This document shows, one piece after another, positions 1-7,852 of a DNA stretch of 64,000 nt. This stretch comes from Blautia argi (GTDB taxonomy: Bacteria > Bacillota > Clostridia > Lachnospirales > Lachnospiraceae): the NCBI RefSeq assembly GCF_003287895.1, contig NZ_CP030280.1, forward strand, positions 1,929,501 through 1,993,500, written 5' to 3'. The first letter of the stretch is position 1, and each line of letters begins with the position of its first letter. The notes beneath the pieces are model-generated. The model did not search any database. It was not told the DNA's origin and saw only the letters and a program-made list of their open reading frames with translations. A program made the position numbers and the translations under genes.

Positions 1-726
1 TACCAGAAAAACCTTTCCAAAGCTGCCCTTATTCCCGTCCGGCTTTCTTACAAGCGTCTTCAGTTCTTCCCTGGTACAGGCAAAAAGTCCGCTTCCAAAG
101 GAGGGGGGCATTAAAATCCCCACATCTGCACTTATAAGCTTTCCTGCATAAGCTGCACCGGGATACAGACAAAGCCCTGCCTTTTTGTACCCAAAGGTAA
201 CGGTAAGATCTGCCCTTACGGCACAACCCAAAACTGCCCCTGTCCCAGCATGGATACCGGAAGGAATATCCACTGCTACAATTTTCCCCTGAAAATGTTC
301 CAGACTTTCTATGGTTTCTCTGTAAGTTCCTTTTATCTCTCTGGAAAGTCCCACGCCAAACAGGGCGTCTACGATAGTAGTATATTCATGGACACAGAAA
401 GTCTTGACAAAGGAAATCCCATAATTTCTGCCAATTTCTATCTGTTTTTCCATTTCTTTTGTAAAATGTTCCGGCTTTCCCAAAATACAGACATCTGTCT
501 GATATCCCCCCAGGGTCAGAAGCCTGGCTATGACCACGCCGTCTGCTCCATTATTTCCGCTGCCACATAAAACCAGCACTTTAGAAAGTGGCAGCCCTTC
601 TTTTTGCATGCTCCAAAAGACCTGCAGACCAGCCCGTTCCATCAGCACCAGGGACGGCATTTGCATCTGCTCTATGGTATAAACGTCCAACGCCTTCATC
701 TGCTCTCCGGTTACAATCTGTTCCAT
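1..726 (-). CDS. nnr: NAD(P)H-hydrate repair enzyme, N-terminal part (window-edge partial)
   Basis: The frame is open from an ATG at 726 to the left edge, giving 242 residues without a stop. The protein begins MEQIVTGEQMKALD and contains LVLCGSGNNGADGVVIARLL and IVDALFGVGLSRE, the signature of the YjeF/NnrE NAD(P)HX epimerase domain. The ADP-dependent dehydratase domain (NnrD) of the usual bifunctional protein would lie beyond the edge. The enzyme repairs hydrated NAD(P)H in the cytoplasm. A purine-rich stretch lies just ahead of the ATG. It follows rex on the same strand by 63 bases, so the two are probably cotranscribed; both concern the NADH pool. Identity is clear, total length unknown. 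Confidence 0.9.
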   Translation of the reverse strand, partial: MEQIVTGEQMKALDVYTIEQMQMPSLVLMERAGLQVFWSMQKEGLPLSKVLVLCGSGNNGADGVVIARLLTLGGYQTDVCILGKPEHFTKEMEKQIEIGRNYGISFVKTFCVHEYTTIVDALFGVGLSREIKGTYRETIESLEHFQGKIVAVDIPSGIHAGTGAVLGCAVRADLTVTFGYKKAGLCLYPGAAYAGKLISADVGILMPPSFGSGLFACTREELKTLVRKPDGNKGSFGKVFLV

Positions 727-789
727 TTTTTCACCGCCTTTTCCGGGAAAGCGAAAAGGGAGCTGCCGCAACAGCCCCTTCCCGCATGT

Positions 790-1437
790 TTATTTCTTCT
801 CATGTTCGTTTTCATAGCAATTCAAATTATAGGACAAACGCATCAGGCTCTCGGAAAGATGTACATTTTCCACAATCACATCCTTCGGCACGTCCAAATC
901 CAGATGCGCAAAATTCCAAATAGCACGAATGCCGTTCTTTACCAACAGATCTGCTGTTTCTGCCGCATTATTTTTCGGCAGGGTCAAGGTGGCAATTTCC
1001 ACGTCCTGCTCCTTTAAAAACTGAGGAAGCTCGTCCATCATACGAATCTCGTTTCCTCTGATAGAAATCCCCTTCAGCACTGGATTCACATCAAAAATTC
1101 CTACAATCTTGAAGCCTCTTTTTTCAAACTTCACATAATTGGCAAGTGCCTGTCCCAGATTACCTGCACCTACAATAATCATGTGATGTGTTTTATCAAG
1201 TCCTAAAATTTTCCCGATTTCCTCATACAGATACGGAACATTATAACCATATCCCTGCTGCCCGAAGCCGCCAAAATTATTCAAATCCTGACGAATCTGA
1301 GATGCAGTTACCCGCATCTTTTCACTTAGCTCATTGGAGGATATTCGCTCTACGCCTTCTTCTATAAGTTCACCTAAATATCTGTAATATCGGGGTAGCC
1401 TTTTGATCACTGCCTTTGAAATGCACTTTTCCTCCAT
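790..1437 (-). CDS. rex: Redox-sensing transcriptional repressor Rex
   Basis: A 215-aa protein with an N-terminal winged helix (about residues 1-80, with RVTASQIRQDLNNFGGFGQQG) and a Rossmann fold with GAGNLGQAL at about 90-98, the standard Rex layout and length. Rex binds operator DNA and lets go when NADH is high, controlling fermentation and electron-flow genes. I chose the ATG at 1437 because AGGAGGG lies 6 bases upstream; an in-frame start 14 codons earlier has no such site. A TTGACT/TATAAT promoter precedes it and overlaps a Rex-like half site, which suggests autoregulation. nnr follows directly. Confidence 0.96.
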   Translation of the reverse strand: MEEKCISKAVIKRLPRYYRYLGELIEEGVERISSNELSEKMRVTASQIRQDLNNFGGFGQQGYGYNVPYLYEEIGKILGLDKTHHMIIVGAGNLGQALANYVKFEKRGFKIVGIFDVNPVLKGISIRGNEIRMMDELPQFLKEQDVEIATLTLPKNNAAETADLLVKNGIRAIWNFAHLDLDVPKDVIVENVHLSESLMRLSYNLNCYENEHEKK

Positions 1438-1477
1438 GACGACCCTCCTGTATTTAAAATACACATTTCTACGTTTC

Positions 1478-1506
1478 ATTATAATGGATTGTTAAATTAA
1501 AGTCAA
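1478..1506 (-). promoter_or_regulatory. rex promoter with possible Rex auto-operator
   Basis: On the minus strand TTGACT (1501-1506) and TATAAT (1478-1483) are 17 bases apart, a near-consensus sigmaA promoter reading into rex. The stretch 1489-1506 on the plus strand, TTGTTAAATTAAAGTCAA, carries one perfect clostridial Rex half site (TTGTTAA) and a degenerate second half. The promoter is well supported; the operator is a suggestion. Confidence 0.6.
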
Positions 1507-1525
1507 TTAATTTTCTTTTTCTGTG

Positions 1526-1553
1526 TTGTCAAATAAGAATTTTCCGCTATAAT
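1526..1553 (+). promoter_or_regulatory. Promoter of the ABC-F gene
   Basis: TTGTCA (1526-1531) and TATAAT (1548-1553) are 16 bases apart, about 50 bases ahead of the ABC-F start codon. It is divergent from the rex promoter, with 20 bases between their -35 boxes. Confidence 0.65.
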
Positions 1554-1603
1554 AAATAGGACAGCTTTTCAGGCTGTACGGAGTTTTAAAGGAGATTAGA
1601 ACC

Positions 1604-3514
1604 ATGATACTTGCATGTCAAAATATAGAAAAGTCCTTTGACGGCGTCACCCTGCTTTCTGACGCCAGCTTTCACATTGAAGAAAGAGAAAAGGCAGCTT
1701 TGGTAGGCATTAACGGTGCAGGAAAATCTACACTTTTTAAAATCATTGCAGGCGAACTTGCGGCAGATGGCGGTCAGGTAATTTTAGCGAAAGGAAAAAC
1801 CATGGGCTATCTGGCGCAGCATCAGGAAATGGACGGGGATTTATCCATCTACGATTCTCTTTTGAAGGTTAAGCAGCACATTCTTGATATGGAAGTGCGT
1901 ATGCGCCAGTTAGAAAAAGAGATGAAGCATGCCACAGAAGTAGAACTGAATAAAATTATGGAAACCTATTCCAGACTGACCCACGAATTTGAGCTGGAAA
2001 ATGGCTATGCCTATAAAAGTGAGCTGACCGGGGTATTAAAAGGTCTTGGTTTTGCAGAAGGAGATTTCGACAAAATGCTTTCCACCCTTTCCGGAGGACA
2101 GAAAACCCGCGTGGCGCTGGGACGTCTGCTTCTGTCAAAGCCGGACATCATTCTTTTGGACGAGCCTACCAACCACCTGGATATGGATTCCATTGCCTGG
2201 CTGGAAACCTATCTTTTAAACTATCCGGGAGCTGTATTTATTGTATCCCATGACCGGTATTTTCTGGATAAGGTTGCCACAAAAATCGTGGAAATTGACA
2301 ACACAAAAGTAACCTCCTTTACAGGAAACTATAGCGCCTATAGCGAAAAGAAAGCTATGCTCCGCCGGGCTGCCTACCAGGCATATATAAACCAGCAACA
2401 GGAAATCAAACATCAGGAAGAAGTCATTGCAAAACTAAAATCCTTTAACAGGGAAAAATCCATACGCAGGGCAGAAAGCCGGGAAAAAATGCTGGAAAAA
2501 ATAGAGGTGCTGGAAAAGCCCGCAGAAGTGGACGATTCCATGCGTATCACTTTAAAGCCACGAATCATAAGCGGCAACGATGTGCTGGAGGTAGAACATC
2601 TCAGCAAATCCTTCCCTTCTCTTCCTTTGTTTGAAGATTTGAACTTTCAGATAAAGCGTGGAGAACGGGTTGCCATTATCGGAAACAACGGTACCGGAAA
2701 AACTACGATCTTAAAAATTTTAAATCAGGTAATTCCGGCTGACAGTGGCAGCTTCCGACTGGGAAGCAAGGTACATATCGGTTATTATGACCAGGAACAC
2801 CATGTGTTACACATGGAAAAAACGATTTTTGAAGAAATCTCCGATGCTTATCCCAAACTTACCAATACGGAAATCCGCAACCTGCTGGCAGCCTTTCTCT
2901 TTACCGGAGATGATGTGTTTAAACCTATTTCTGCATTGAGCGGTGGAGAACGAGGACGTGTTTCCCTGGCAAAACTTATGCTGTCCCAGGCGAATTTCCT
3001 GATTCTTGATGAGCCTACCAACCACCTGGATATCACTTCCAAGGAAATCCTGGAGGAGGCCTTAAATAACTACGAGGGAACCGTGCTTTATGTGTCCCAT
3101 GATCGTTATTTTATCAATAAAACAGCCACCAGAATTCTGGATCTGACCAATCACAAGCTGGTAAACTATATTGGAAATTATGACTATTATCTGGAAAAAA
3201 AAGAAGAACTGACGAATGTCTATGCACCAGAGGAAAAGTCAGAAGCTCCGGCAGAAACCGTATCTGCCAATAAACTGGACTGGAAACAGCAAAAAGAAGA
3301 ACAGGCACGCCTTCGGAAACGGGAAAATGAATTAAAGAAAACGGAAAAAGCTATTGAAAAGCTGGAGCAGCGGGACAGCGAAATTGACGAGGAAATGACA
3401 AAACCGGAAATTGCTACCAACGTGGCAGAATGTGTCCGGCTTTCAAAGGAGAAAGCGGAAATTGCTGAAAAACTGGAAACTCTTTACGAAAAATGGGAAG
3501 AGCTGGCCGAATAG
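1604..3514 (+). CDS. ABC-F family ATPase (ribosome-associated type)
   Basis: A 636-aa soluble protein with two ABC ATPase domains and no membrane segment. Domain 1 has Walker A GINGAGKST at residues 35-43, signature LSGGQKTRVALG and DEPTNHLD. Domain 2 has GNNGTGKTT near 363, LSGGERGRVSLAKL and a second DEPTNHLD. A charged linker joins them and the last 90 residues are Lys/Glu-rich coiled coil. This is the ABC-F layout of translation factors such as Uup/EttA and antibiotic-resistance members; the subgroup cannot be fixed by eye. AAGGAG lies ahead of the ATG. Single-gene unit with its own promoter and terminator. Confidence 0.92.
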   Translation: MILACQNIEKSFDGVTLLSDASFHIEEREKAALVGINGAGKSTLFKIIAGELAADGGQVILAKGKTMGYLAQHQEMDGDLSIYDSLLKVKQHILDMEVRMRQLEKEMKHATEVELNKIMETYSRLTHEFELENGYAYKSELTGVLKGLGFAEGDFDKMLSTLSGGQKTRVALGRLLLSKPDIILLDEPTNHLDMDSIAWLETYLLNYPGAVFIVSHDRYFLDKVATKIVEIDNTKVTSFTGNYSAYSEKKAMLRRAAYQAYINQQQEIKHQEEVIAKLKSFNREKSIRRAESREKMLEKIEVLEKPAEVDDSMRITLKPRIISGNDVLEVEHLSKSFPSLPLFEDLNFQIKRGERVAIIGNNGTGKTTILKILNQVIPADSGSFRLGSKVHIGYYDQEHHVLHMEKTIFEEISDAYPKLTNTEIRNLLAAFLFTGDDVFKPISALSGGERGRVSLAKLMLSQANFLILDEPTNHLDITSKEILEEALNNYEGTVLYVSHDRYFINKTATRILDLTNHKLVNYIGNYDYYLEKKEELTNVYAPEEKSEAPAETVSANKLDWKQQKEEQARLRKRENELKKTEKAIEKLEQRDSEIDEEMTKPEIATNVAECVRLSKEKAEIAEKLETLYEKWEELAE

Positions 3515-3530
3515 GTCGCTCTTCCCTTTT
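3489..3530. terminator. Bidirectional terminator between ABC-F and icd
   Basis: GGGAAGAGC (3495-3503) pairs perfectly with GCTCTTCCC (3518-3526), followed by TTTT on the plus strand. An A-run on the left gives ATTTTT on the minus strand. It overlaps the end of the ABC-F gene and lies just past the icd stop, so it can serve both convergent genes. Confidence 0.8.
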
Positions 3531-3546
3531 GTCAAAAGGTATTGGA

Positions 3547-4758
3547 TTAGTACAGCTTTGCTTCCAGCGCTTTACGGATTTCGCAGATAAAGTCCTGGCT
3601 GTTTAAAACAACCGGATTTGGATTTGTGGTAATCAGGGCCAAATCCTTTGTCATTTTGCCGCCCTCAATGACTTCCACAACAGAAGCCTCCAGCTTGTCT
3701 GCAAAACTCTGCAGCTCAGGATTTTTATCCAGCTCTCCTCTCTTTCTCAGAGCCCCGCTCCAGGCAAAAATGGTCGCCACAGAGTTTGTAGAGGTTTCCT
3801 CGCCCTTTAAGTGCTTATAATAATGGCGCTGCACTGTGCCGTGGGCTGCCTCATATTCAAAATAGCCTTTTGGAGAAACCAGCACAGAGGTCATCATGGC
3901 AAGAGAACCAAAAGCAGAAGAAACCATGTCGCTCATCACATCTCCATCATAATTTTTACATGCCCAGATAAAGCCGCCCTCTGCTTTCATTACCCTTGCC
4001 ACTGCATCATCAATGAGTGTATAGAAATAGGTGATACCTGCTTTTTCAAAAGCTTCTTTATATTCTGCATCAAAAATCTCCTGAAAAATATCTTTAAAAG
4101 TGTGGTCATACTGTTTGGAAATCGTATCCTTTGTTGCAAACCACAAATCCTGGCAGGTATCCAGAGCATAGGAAAAACAGCATCTTGCAAAACTCTCAAT
4201 GGATTCGTCCAGGTTGTGCATGCCCTGCAGCACCCCTGCCCCCTGAAATTCATGAATGGTCTGGCGGGTTTTGGTACCGTCCTTGGCTGTGAAAACCAGT
4301 TCTGCCTTTCCGGGTCCCGAAATCCGCATTTCAGTATTTTTATATACATCACCGTAAGCATGTCTTGCCAGAGTGATTGGCTTTTTCCAGTTTTTTACAC
4401 AGGGTTCAATGCCTTTTACTATAATAGGGGTGCGGAACACCGTGCCGTCTAACATGGAGCGAATGGTTCCATTAGGGCTTTTATACATTTCTTTTAAATG
4501 ATATTCTTCCATACGGGCAGCATTTGGAGTAATGGTGGCACATTTTACACCTACCCCATATTTTTTCACTGCATTGGCTGCGTCCACGGTCACTGCGTCA
4601 TTTGTTTCATTGCGGTATTCCAGCCCCAGATCATAATACTCTGTCTTTAACTCCACAAAGGGATACAGCAATTCCTCTTTGATGATTTTCCAGAGGATTC
4701 TCGTCATTTCATCTCCGTCCATTTCTACCAGCGGTGTTGTCATTTTAATTTTTTCCAT
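3547..4758 (-). CDS. icd: NADP-dependent isocitrate dehydrogenase, eukaryote-like dimeric type
   Basis: A 403-aa protein starting [20 protein letters not shown], with [36 protein letters not shown] and [17 protein letters not shown]. These are hallmarks of the roughly 400-residue eukaryote-like isocitrate dehydrogenases, which convert isocitrate to 2-oxoglutarate with NADP. It is the last gene of a unit with a GntR regulator (21 bases upstream) and a probable (Re)-citrate synthase. In an anaerobe with an incomplete TCA cycle this branch supplies 2-oxoglutarate for glutamate. No aconitase gene is in the window. Confidence 0.95.
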   Translation of the reverse strand: MEKIKMTTPLVEMDGDEMTRILWKIIKEELLYPFVELKTEYYDLGLEYRNETNDAVTVDAANAVKKYGVGVKCATITPNAARMEEYHLKEMYKSPNGTIRSMLDGTVFRTPIIVKGIEPCVKNWKKPITLARHAYGDVYKNTEMRISGPGKAELVFTAKDGTKTRQTIHEFQGAGVLQGMHNLDESIESFARCCFSYALDTCQDLWFATKDTISKQYDHTFKDIFQEIFDAEYKEAFEKAGITYFYTLIDDAVARVMKAEGGFIWACKNYDGDVMSDMVSSAFGSLAMMTSVLVSPKGYFEYEAAHGTVQRHYYKHLKGEETSTNSVATIFAWSGALRKRGELDKNPELQSFADKLEASVVEVIEGGKMTKDLALITTNPNPVVLNSQDFICEIRKALEAKLY

Positions 4759-4779
4759 GGCGTATTCTCTCCTTTTCGT

Positions 4780-5445
4780 CTATTTCATTTCTTCCTTCAA
4801 AACTCTTTCCACATCAAAATTTTTCAGATTCTCTATGGTATTCTGAATATGCAGGGAAGCTGCCTGTTCTGCCTTCCTTGCATCTTTTGCCCGAATGGCT
4901 TCTAAAATAGTTCTATGCTCACTGTTCGAAGGCCTTGCCCGCATGCGAAACTGCAGGGAAGCCATGCGGACCCTCTGGAGATATTCATGAAAATCAGAAA
5001 GCGTGTGGGCCAAAATCCGGCTTCCTGATGCCTCATACAAAAGCTGATGAAACCTGCCGTCCTGCTGACAGACCTGTTCATAATTCCCTTTATCTGCATG
5101 AAAATCTGAAAGATAGATAACTTCCTCCATTTCCTCTAGCTGCTCCTTTGTGGCATGCTCTGCTGCCATAGCTGCGCACAAGCCCTCCAGCTTTGCCCGG
5201 ATCCGGTACATATCCATAACGTCCCGCGGTGAAATCCCTGTAACAAAGGCACCTTTATTTGGAATGAGCTGCACCAATCCCTCAAGTTCCAGTTGGCGGA
5301 TTGCCTCCCGTACAGGCGTACGGCTGACACCAAGCTCCTTTCCAATGGTACACTCTACCAGCTCATCGCCCTTTTTGTATCTGCCCTTTAAAATATCCTC
5401 CCGGATTTTATTGAATACCTTACCTCTTAAAGATCCTCCTGCCAT
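4780..5445 (-). CDS. GntR-family regulator, FCD (FadR-like) subgroup
   Basis: A 221-aa protein with an N-terminal winged helix (VFNKIREDILKGRYKKGDEL, then LGVSRTPVREAIRQLELEGLV, about residues 8-70) and an all-helical FCD ligand domain with the conserved metal or ligand residues (MYRIRAKLEGL, FHQLLYEASG, EHRTILEAIRAKD). It lies between the citrate synthase gene (12 bases upstream) and icd (21 bases downstream). The palindrome ATTGTATACAAT over the operon -10 box is the natural candidate for its operator, implying autoregulation by a 2-oxoglutarate-branch metabolite. The ligand is not known from sequence. Confidence 0.88.
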   Translation of the reverse strand: MAGGSLRGKVFNKIREDILKGRYKKGDELVECTIGKELGVSRTPVREAIRQLELEGLVQLIPNKGAFVTGISPRDVMDMYRIRAKLEGLCAAMAAEHATKEQLEEMEEVIYLSDFHADKGNYEQVCQQDGRFHQLLYEASGSRILAHTLSDFHEYLQRVRMASLQFRMRARPSNSEHRTILEAIRAKDARKAEQAASLHIQNTIENLKNFDVERVLKEEMK

Positions 5446-5457
5446 ATCTTTTACACC

Positions 5458-6852
5458 TTATTCGTCCAGGTTCAGATTCAGCCGCTTACAGCTTTCTGCA
5501 ATCACCTGCAAGAGCTCTTCATCTGTAACCACTGTGACCCTTCCTTCTTCATATTGTCTGTCCACCCAGGCCTTTACCATAACTGTCAGCTCACTGTTTT
5601 TGTCTATCTGCTTTTCTTTAGCAAGCCGGAAATGATTGTTTATCCAATGTGCAATCCCCGCAAGACCGGAGGTATTGGAAACAGCTACCTGAGGGGCTTT
5701 CTTTAAAAACTTCTCTGTATCAAAGATATTATAAATTTCTTCATTTTTCAAGAGTCCGTCTGCATGAATTCCGGCTCTTGTCACATTAAAGGAGGAGCCT
5801 ACAAAGGGGGTACGGGGAGGAATCTCATATCCAATTTCTTTTTCATAGTATTCTGCAAGCTCTGTAATAACTGTTGTATCCATACCGTCCAGCGTTCCCT
5901 TTAGCTGGGCATATTCAAACACCATGGCTTCCAGAGGTGTATTGCCCGTCCGCTCTCCTATGCCAAACAGGGAACAGTTGACTCCACAGGCGCCATAGAG
6001 CCAGGCTGTAGTGGAATTGCTCACTGCCTTATAAAAATCATTGTGTCCGTGAAACTCAATGAGTTCAGAGGGAAAGCCTGCATGCGTCATAATTCCGTAA
6101 ATAATTCCGGGAATGGATCTGGGGATTACTGCTCCGGGGTAATTGACGCCATATCCCATGGTGTCGCAGCAACGCACCTTAATGGGAATGGAATATTCCT
6201 CCATAAGCCTAGTCAGCTCCATGCAGAAGGGAATCACATATCCGTAAATATCGGCTCTTGTAATATCCTCCAGATGACATCTGGGACTGATCCCTATTTC
6301 CAGGCAGTCCCTGATTACACTGAGATAGTGATTCATAGCCTCTCGCCTGGTCATTTTCATTTTATAAAAAATATGATAATCCGAGCAGCTTACCAATATG
6401 CCACATTCCTTTAATCCCAGTTCTTTCACCAGCTCAAAATCCTTTTTGCTCGCCCGAATCCACCCTGTAATTTCCGGAAAGGAATAGCCTTTTTCCATAC
6501 ATTTATCCACTGCGTCCCGATCCTTTTTGCTGTACAGGAAGAATTCACTCTGTCGGATCTTGCCATTGGGGCCTCCCAAGCGATGCAAATATTCATAGAT
6601 ACGTACAATCTGCTCTGTGGTATAGGGAGCTCTGGACTGCTGTCCGTCCCGGAACGTGGTATCTGTAATCCAGATATCGTCCGGCATGTGATGTGGGACA
6701 ATCCGGTCATTGAAAGCAATTTTGGGAACTTCAGAATAGGGAAACAGATTATGAAACACATTTGGGGTTTCCACGTCCACCAGAGGATACATATGTTCCT
6801 CAAGTTCTAGCAAATTGGTGTTATAATTCATTCTGACAGCTCTGTTTATCAT
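5458..6852 (-). CDS. Probable (Re)-citrate synthase (homocitrate/isopropylmalate synthase family)
   Basis: A 464-aa DRE-TIM metallolyase. WITDTTFRDGQQSRAPYT carries the catalytic Arg and metal-binding Asp; EFHGHNDFYKA carries the HxH metal site; GERTGNTPLEA is also present. It lacks the regulatory domain of typical LeuA. Clostridium kluyveri (Re)-citrate synthase belongs to this family and is about the same size. Cotranscription with a regulator and NADP-isocitrate dehydrogenase argues for citrate synthesis from oxaloacetate and acetyl-CoA rather than leucine synthesis. Start: the ATG at 6852 has GAGGAG 8 bases upstream; the GTG at 6861 is too close to it. Homocitrate synthase remains possible. 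Confidence 0.75.
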   Translation of the reverse strand: MINRAVRMNYNTNLLELEEHMYPLVDVETPNVFHNLFPYSEVPKIAFNDRIVPHHMPDDIWITDTTFRDGQQSRAPYTTEQIVRIYEYLHRLGGPNGKIRQSEFFLYSKKDRDAVDKCMEKGYSFPEITGWIRASKKDFELVKELGLKECGILVSCSDYHIFYKMKMTRREAMNHYLSVIRDCLEIGISPRCHLEDITRADIYGYVIPFCMELTRLMEEYSIPIKVRCCDTMGYGVNYPGAVIPRSIPGIIYGIMTHAGFPSELIEFHGHNDFYKAVSNSTTAWLYGACGVNCSLFGIGERTGNTPLEAMVFEYAQLKGTLDGMDTTVITELAEYYEKEIGYEIPPRTPFVGSSFNVTRAGIHADGLLKNEEIYNIFDTEKFLKKAPQVAVSNTSGLAGIAHWINNHFRLAKEKQIDKNSELTVMVKAWVDRQYEEGRVTVVTDEELLQVIAESCKRLNLNLDE

Positions 6853-6908
6853 GATACACACTCCTCATTCATTAGCTTAGCGTTATACTCTAATAAAGTA
6901 TTTGTATC

Positions 6909-6937
6909 ATTGTATACAATCACACAAGAAATGTCAA
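6909..6937 (-). promoter_or_regulatory. Promoter and palindromic operator of the citrate branch operon
   Basis: On the minus strand a consensus -35 TTGACA (6932-6937) and -10 TACAAT (6909-6914) are 17 bases apart. The perfect 12-bp palindrome ATTGTATACAAT (6909-6920) covers the -10 box. A GTATAC core flanked by inverted bases is typical of GntR-family sites, and the operon encodes one. Confidence 0.7.
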
Positions 6938-6946
6938 CCCTATTTT

Positions 6947-7783
6947 CTAACTTTCTCTTAGAAAATCATCCAAAGAAAACAGTCCCCACCCCTGCAGGTT
7001 ATGAGGATATCCCAAATCCCTTGCCCTGCTTTTCAGTCGCTTTTTAATCTCCAGATTGGTATATTCCGGGTGTTTTTCCAACAGTAGGGCAATTCCTCCG
7101 GACACTGCTGGCGTGGACATGGAGGTACCACTTTTTACCGTATAGGGAAAAGCCATGTTTTTATTTGCACAGGAAGAAATCTCATTTCCCGGTGCTACAA
7201 TATCCGGCTTGCTGATACAATCTCTTGTGGGACCTCTCCCGGAAAGCCCCAGATGATTTACCAGCATATCCGAGGAACCCACAGTAATGATTTTGCGGCT
7301 GCACCCCGGTGCAGTAATGCTGCCTCTTCCGGGTCCCTGGTTGCCTGCGGCTGCCACTACCACAATCCCGGCGTCCCAGGCCTTCTCCACAGCCTCTAAA
7401 AGCCTCTCATGGCCATCCCTGTGAGTAGTACCTACAGAAATGTTAACAATGCGGATACTATAAGTTTCCTTATGCTCCAAAATCCAGTCTATAGCCCTTA
7501 TGACATTTTCCTGCACTCCGTTTCCGTTTTTGTCCAAAACCTTTATAGGAAGCAAGCTACACTCCGGAGCCACGCCGCAGATGCTTCCTTTTGAAGCCCT
7601 GCCGCTGCCGCCCAAAATCCCCAGCACATGGGTTCCGTGTCCATTGTCATCATAGGGAAGACTGCGCCCCTTTACAAAATCCCGAAATGCCAGGATACGA
7701 TTCTCGAAATCCGGGTGGGGAAAAGCTCCGGTATCCAGCACTGCTGCCGTTATACCTTTTCCCGTAAGCCCTGCTCTGTTCAT
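6947..7783 (-). CDS. Subtilisin-like serine peptidase, intracellular (S8)
   Basis: A 278-aa S8 catalytic domain with an intact triad: Asp in AVLDTGAFPHPDF, His in DDNGHGTHVLGIL, Ser in SGTSMSTPAVSGG, and the oxyanion Asn in AAAGNQGPG. No signal peptide, prodomain or membrane segment is seen, so it resembles cytosolic subtilisins such as B. subtilis IspA. The ATG at 7783 has an AGG motif 8 bases ahead; a GTG at 7792 is an alternative. It follows the FtsX-type permease gene by about 70 bases and may be the last gene of that signalling/transport unit. The substrate is unknown. Confidence 0.9.
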   Translation of the reverse strand: MNRAGLTGKGITAAVLDTGAFPHPDFENRILAFRDFVKGRSLPYDDNGHGTHVLGILGGSGRASKGSICGVAPECSLLPIKVLDKNGNGVQENVIRAIDWILEHKETYSIRIVNISVGTTHRDGHERLLEAVEKAWDAGIVVVAAAGNQGPGRGSITAPGCSRKIITVGSSDMLVNHLGLSGRGPTRDCISKPDIVAPGNEISSCANKNMAFPYTVKSGTSMSTPAVSGGIALLLEKHPEYTNLEIKKRLKSRARDLGYPHNLQGWGLFSLDDFLRES

Positions 7784-7852
7784 TTTCTTCACCTGCCTGT
7801 TTGCCTTTTCCTGCTCTTATTAAGATATTCCGGGAAAAGAAACCGGTCACAT

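Noticed and set aside
3811..4452. A 213-codon frame on the plus strand opposite icd
   Set aside because: It lies wholly antisense to a clear, full-length isocitrate dehydrogenase, has no ribosome site or family motif, and is a by-product of the codon bias of icd.
5458..6852. Calling the DRE-TIM gene 2-isopropylmalate synthase (leuA)
   Set aside because: No leucine genes are nearby, no LeuA regulatory domain is seen, and it is cotranscribed with isocitrate dehydrogenase; (Re)-citrate synthase fits better.
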